A DNA stretch of 6,158 nucleotides from Nitrospinota bacterium (GTDB taxonomy: Bacteria > Nitrospinota_A > UBA7883), in the NCBI GenBank assembly GCA_029880775.1, contig JAOUNV010000137.1:1-6158 (forward strand). Direction: 5' to 3'. A program made the position numbers and the translations under genes. The notes beneath the pieces were generated by a model. The model ran no database searches, was not told the origin of the DNA, and saw only the letters and a program-made list of their open reading frames with translations. Below are positions 5,586 through 6,158 of this stretch, piece after piece. Positions within the stretch are counted from its first letter, which is position 1; every line of letters begins with the position of its first letter.

Positions 5586-6158
5586 ACCAGGATCGGGGCC
5601 TGGAGCCGTAGGCGGCTCCGCGGCAAGTGTGGGTGGGCCCGCGTCCTTGGGCGAGAAGAAAGCCGCCAGTTTCCTCAGGATCGTCTTGAAAGCTTGATAG
5701 ATCTTCGGCGTGATCCAGAGCGCGAAAAGGAAGAAAACTATAACGAAGCCGAGCATGACATACGGGTGATTGAACGTGACCCACAGCGCGCCGACAGCGG
5801 TCACATCCTCCGCTATGGAAGCGAACCAGTTGCTGAAAGGCTCCGGGGAAGTGTTGATCATCAGCCGGGTGGCAGCCTTGGTGCCGTGAGCGGAGGTGGT
5901 GACCGCGCCTCCCATCAAAAAAGCGATGAACTGCGCCTCCTGGCTGACCGGCGCCATAGCCTGGGCGGCGATGACCGCGCCTGCCGGGATCCGGATGAAC
6001 GAATGAACCGCGTCCCAGGCGGAATCGGCCCCAGGGGTCTTGTCCACGAAAAACTCCACGAAATACATGAATCCGGCGATGGCGATAATTTCCGGGCTTT
6101 GCAGGAAGAGAAGTTCCTCAGGCAGGACGATGTGCCCCGTGAGCCCCATGATCCCCAG
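5547..6158 (-). CDS. DUF4126 family membrane protein, N-terminus beyond window
   Basis: The gene is open to the right edge and 203 residues are visible. An ATG at 6149 exists, but the frame stays open above it, and DUF4126 proteins usually have an extra N-terminal membrane segment, so the true start is probably outside. Counting from the edge, residues 23-38 are hydrophobic and lead into EFFVDKTPGADSAWDAVHSF (35-54); 57-90 are hydrophobic with GGAVTTSAHGTKA (83-95); SPEPFSNW is at 104-111; 112-129 and 133-150 are further hydrophobic segments. These EFxxDKxPGxDSxWD and SPEPxSNW motifs are diagnostic of DUF4126, whose function is unknown. The last 45 or so residues are a soluble Pro/Gly/Ala-rich tail, and the final residues and stop codon lie in the tandem repeat array, so the tail is probably unimportant or recently changed. 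Inner-membrane location is inferred. Confidence 0.9.
   Translation of the reverse strand: MGIMGLTGHIVLPEELLFLQSPEIIAIAGFMYFVEFFVDKTPGADSAWDAVHSFIRIPAGAVIAAQAMAPVSQEAQFIAFLMGGAVTTSAHGTKAATRLMINTSPEPFSNWFASIAEDVTAVGALWVTFNHPYVMLGFVIVFFLFALWITPKIYQAFKTILRKLAAFFSPKDAGPPTLAAEPPTAPGPDPGGGAESDWRAKLD

Overview
The window is GC-rich bacterial chromosome with long, tightly packed genes. Nothing in it suggests a phage or plasmid. The protein types point to a Gram-negative bacterium that uses selenocysteine and corrinoid (B12-type) methyl transfer: a selenoprotein read through an in-frame UGA, a corrinoid-activating iron-sulfur ATPase, a UroD-fold methyltransferase, a HmuY-like protein and an FHA-adenylate cyclase fusion. 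Deltaproteobacteria and related anaerobic or microaerophilic lineages fit, but the sequence does not fix the taxon.

Left part (1-1140, minus strand): a promoter with a 10-bp palindrome drives two genes. The first is a 78-residue SelW-like selenoprotein whose redox motif Cys-Thr-Val-Sec is coded with UGA at 1052-1054. A bacterial SECIS-type hairpin follows that codon. Conventional gene calling loses this start and leaves a 63-residue fragment. The second gene, 33 nt downstream, is a MtaA/CmuA-type methyltransferase of the uroporphyrinogen decarboxylase superfamily. It runs off the left edge.

Middle (1141-3494, plus strand): after an intergenic stretch of about 300 nt comes a divergently transcribed RACo-like protein, a [2Fe-2S] ferredoxin domain joined to an ASKHA ATPase. 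This family reduces inactive Co(II) corrinoid proteins back to Co(I). Its ferredoxin domain carries an unusual charged helical insert. The selenoprotein, methyltransferase and activator look like one corrinoid methyl-transfer module. The corrinoid protein and the substrate methyltransferase are not in view and may lie beyond the left edge.

Right part (3495-6158): convergent to the activator is an FHA-class III adenylate cyclase fusion on the minus strand with all expected catalytic residues. Divergent from it is a membrane-anchored HmuY-like protein on the plus strand, preceded by a perfect inverted repeat next to its ribosome binding site. The last gene, on the minus strand and cut by the right edge, is a DUF4126 membrane protein. 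Between it and the HmuY-like gene lies a five-unit, 17-bp tandem repeat. Its units form hairpins with a compensatory base change, the array is flanked by identical 9-bp sequences, and it supplies the last codons of the DUF4126 gene.

The strongest hidden feature is the UGA-coded selenoprotein and its link to corrinoid methyl transfer. The hairpin repeat array is the most unusual non-coding element.
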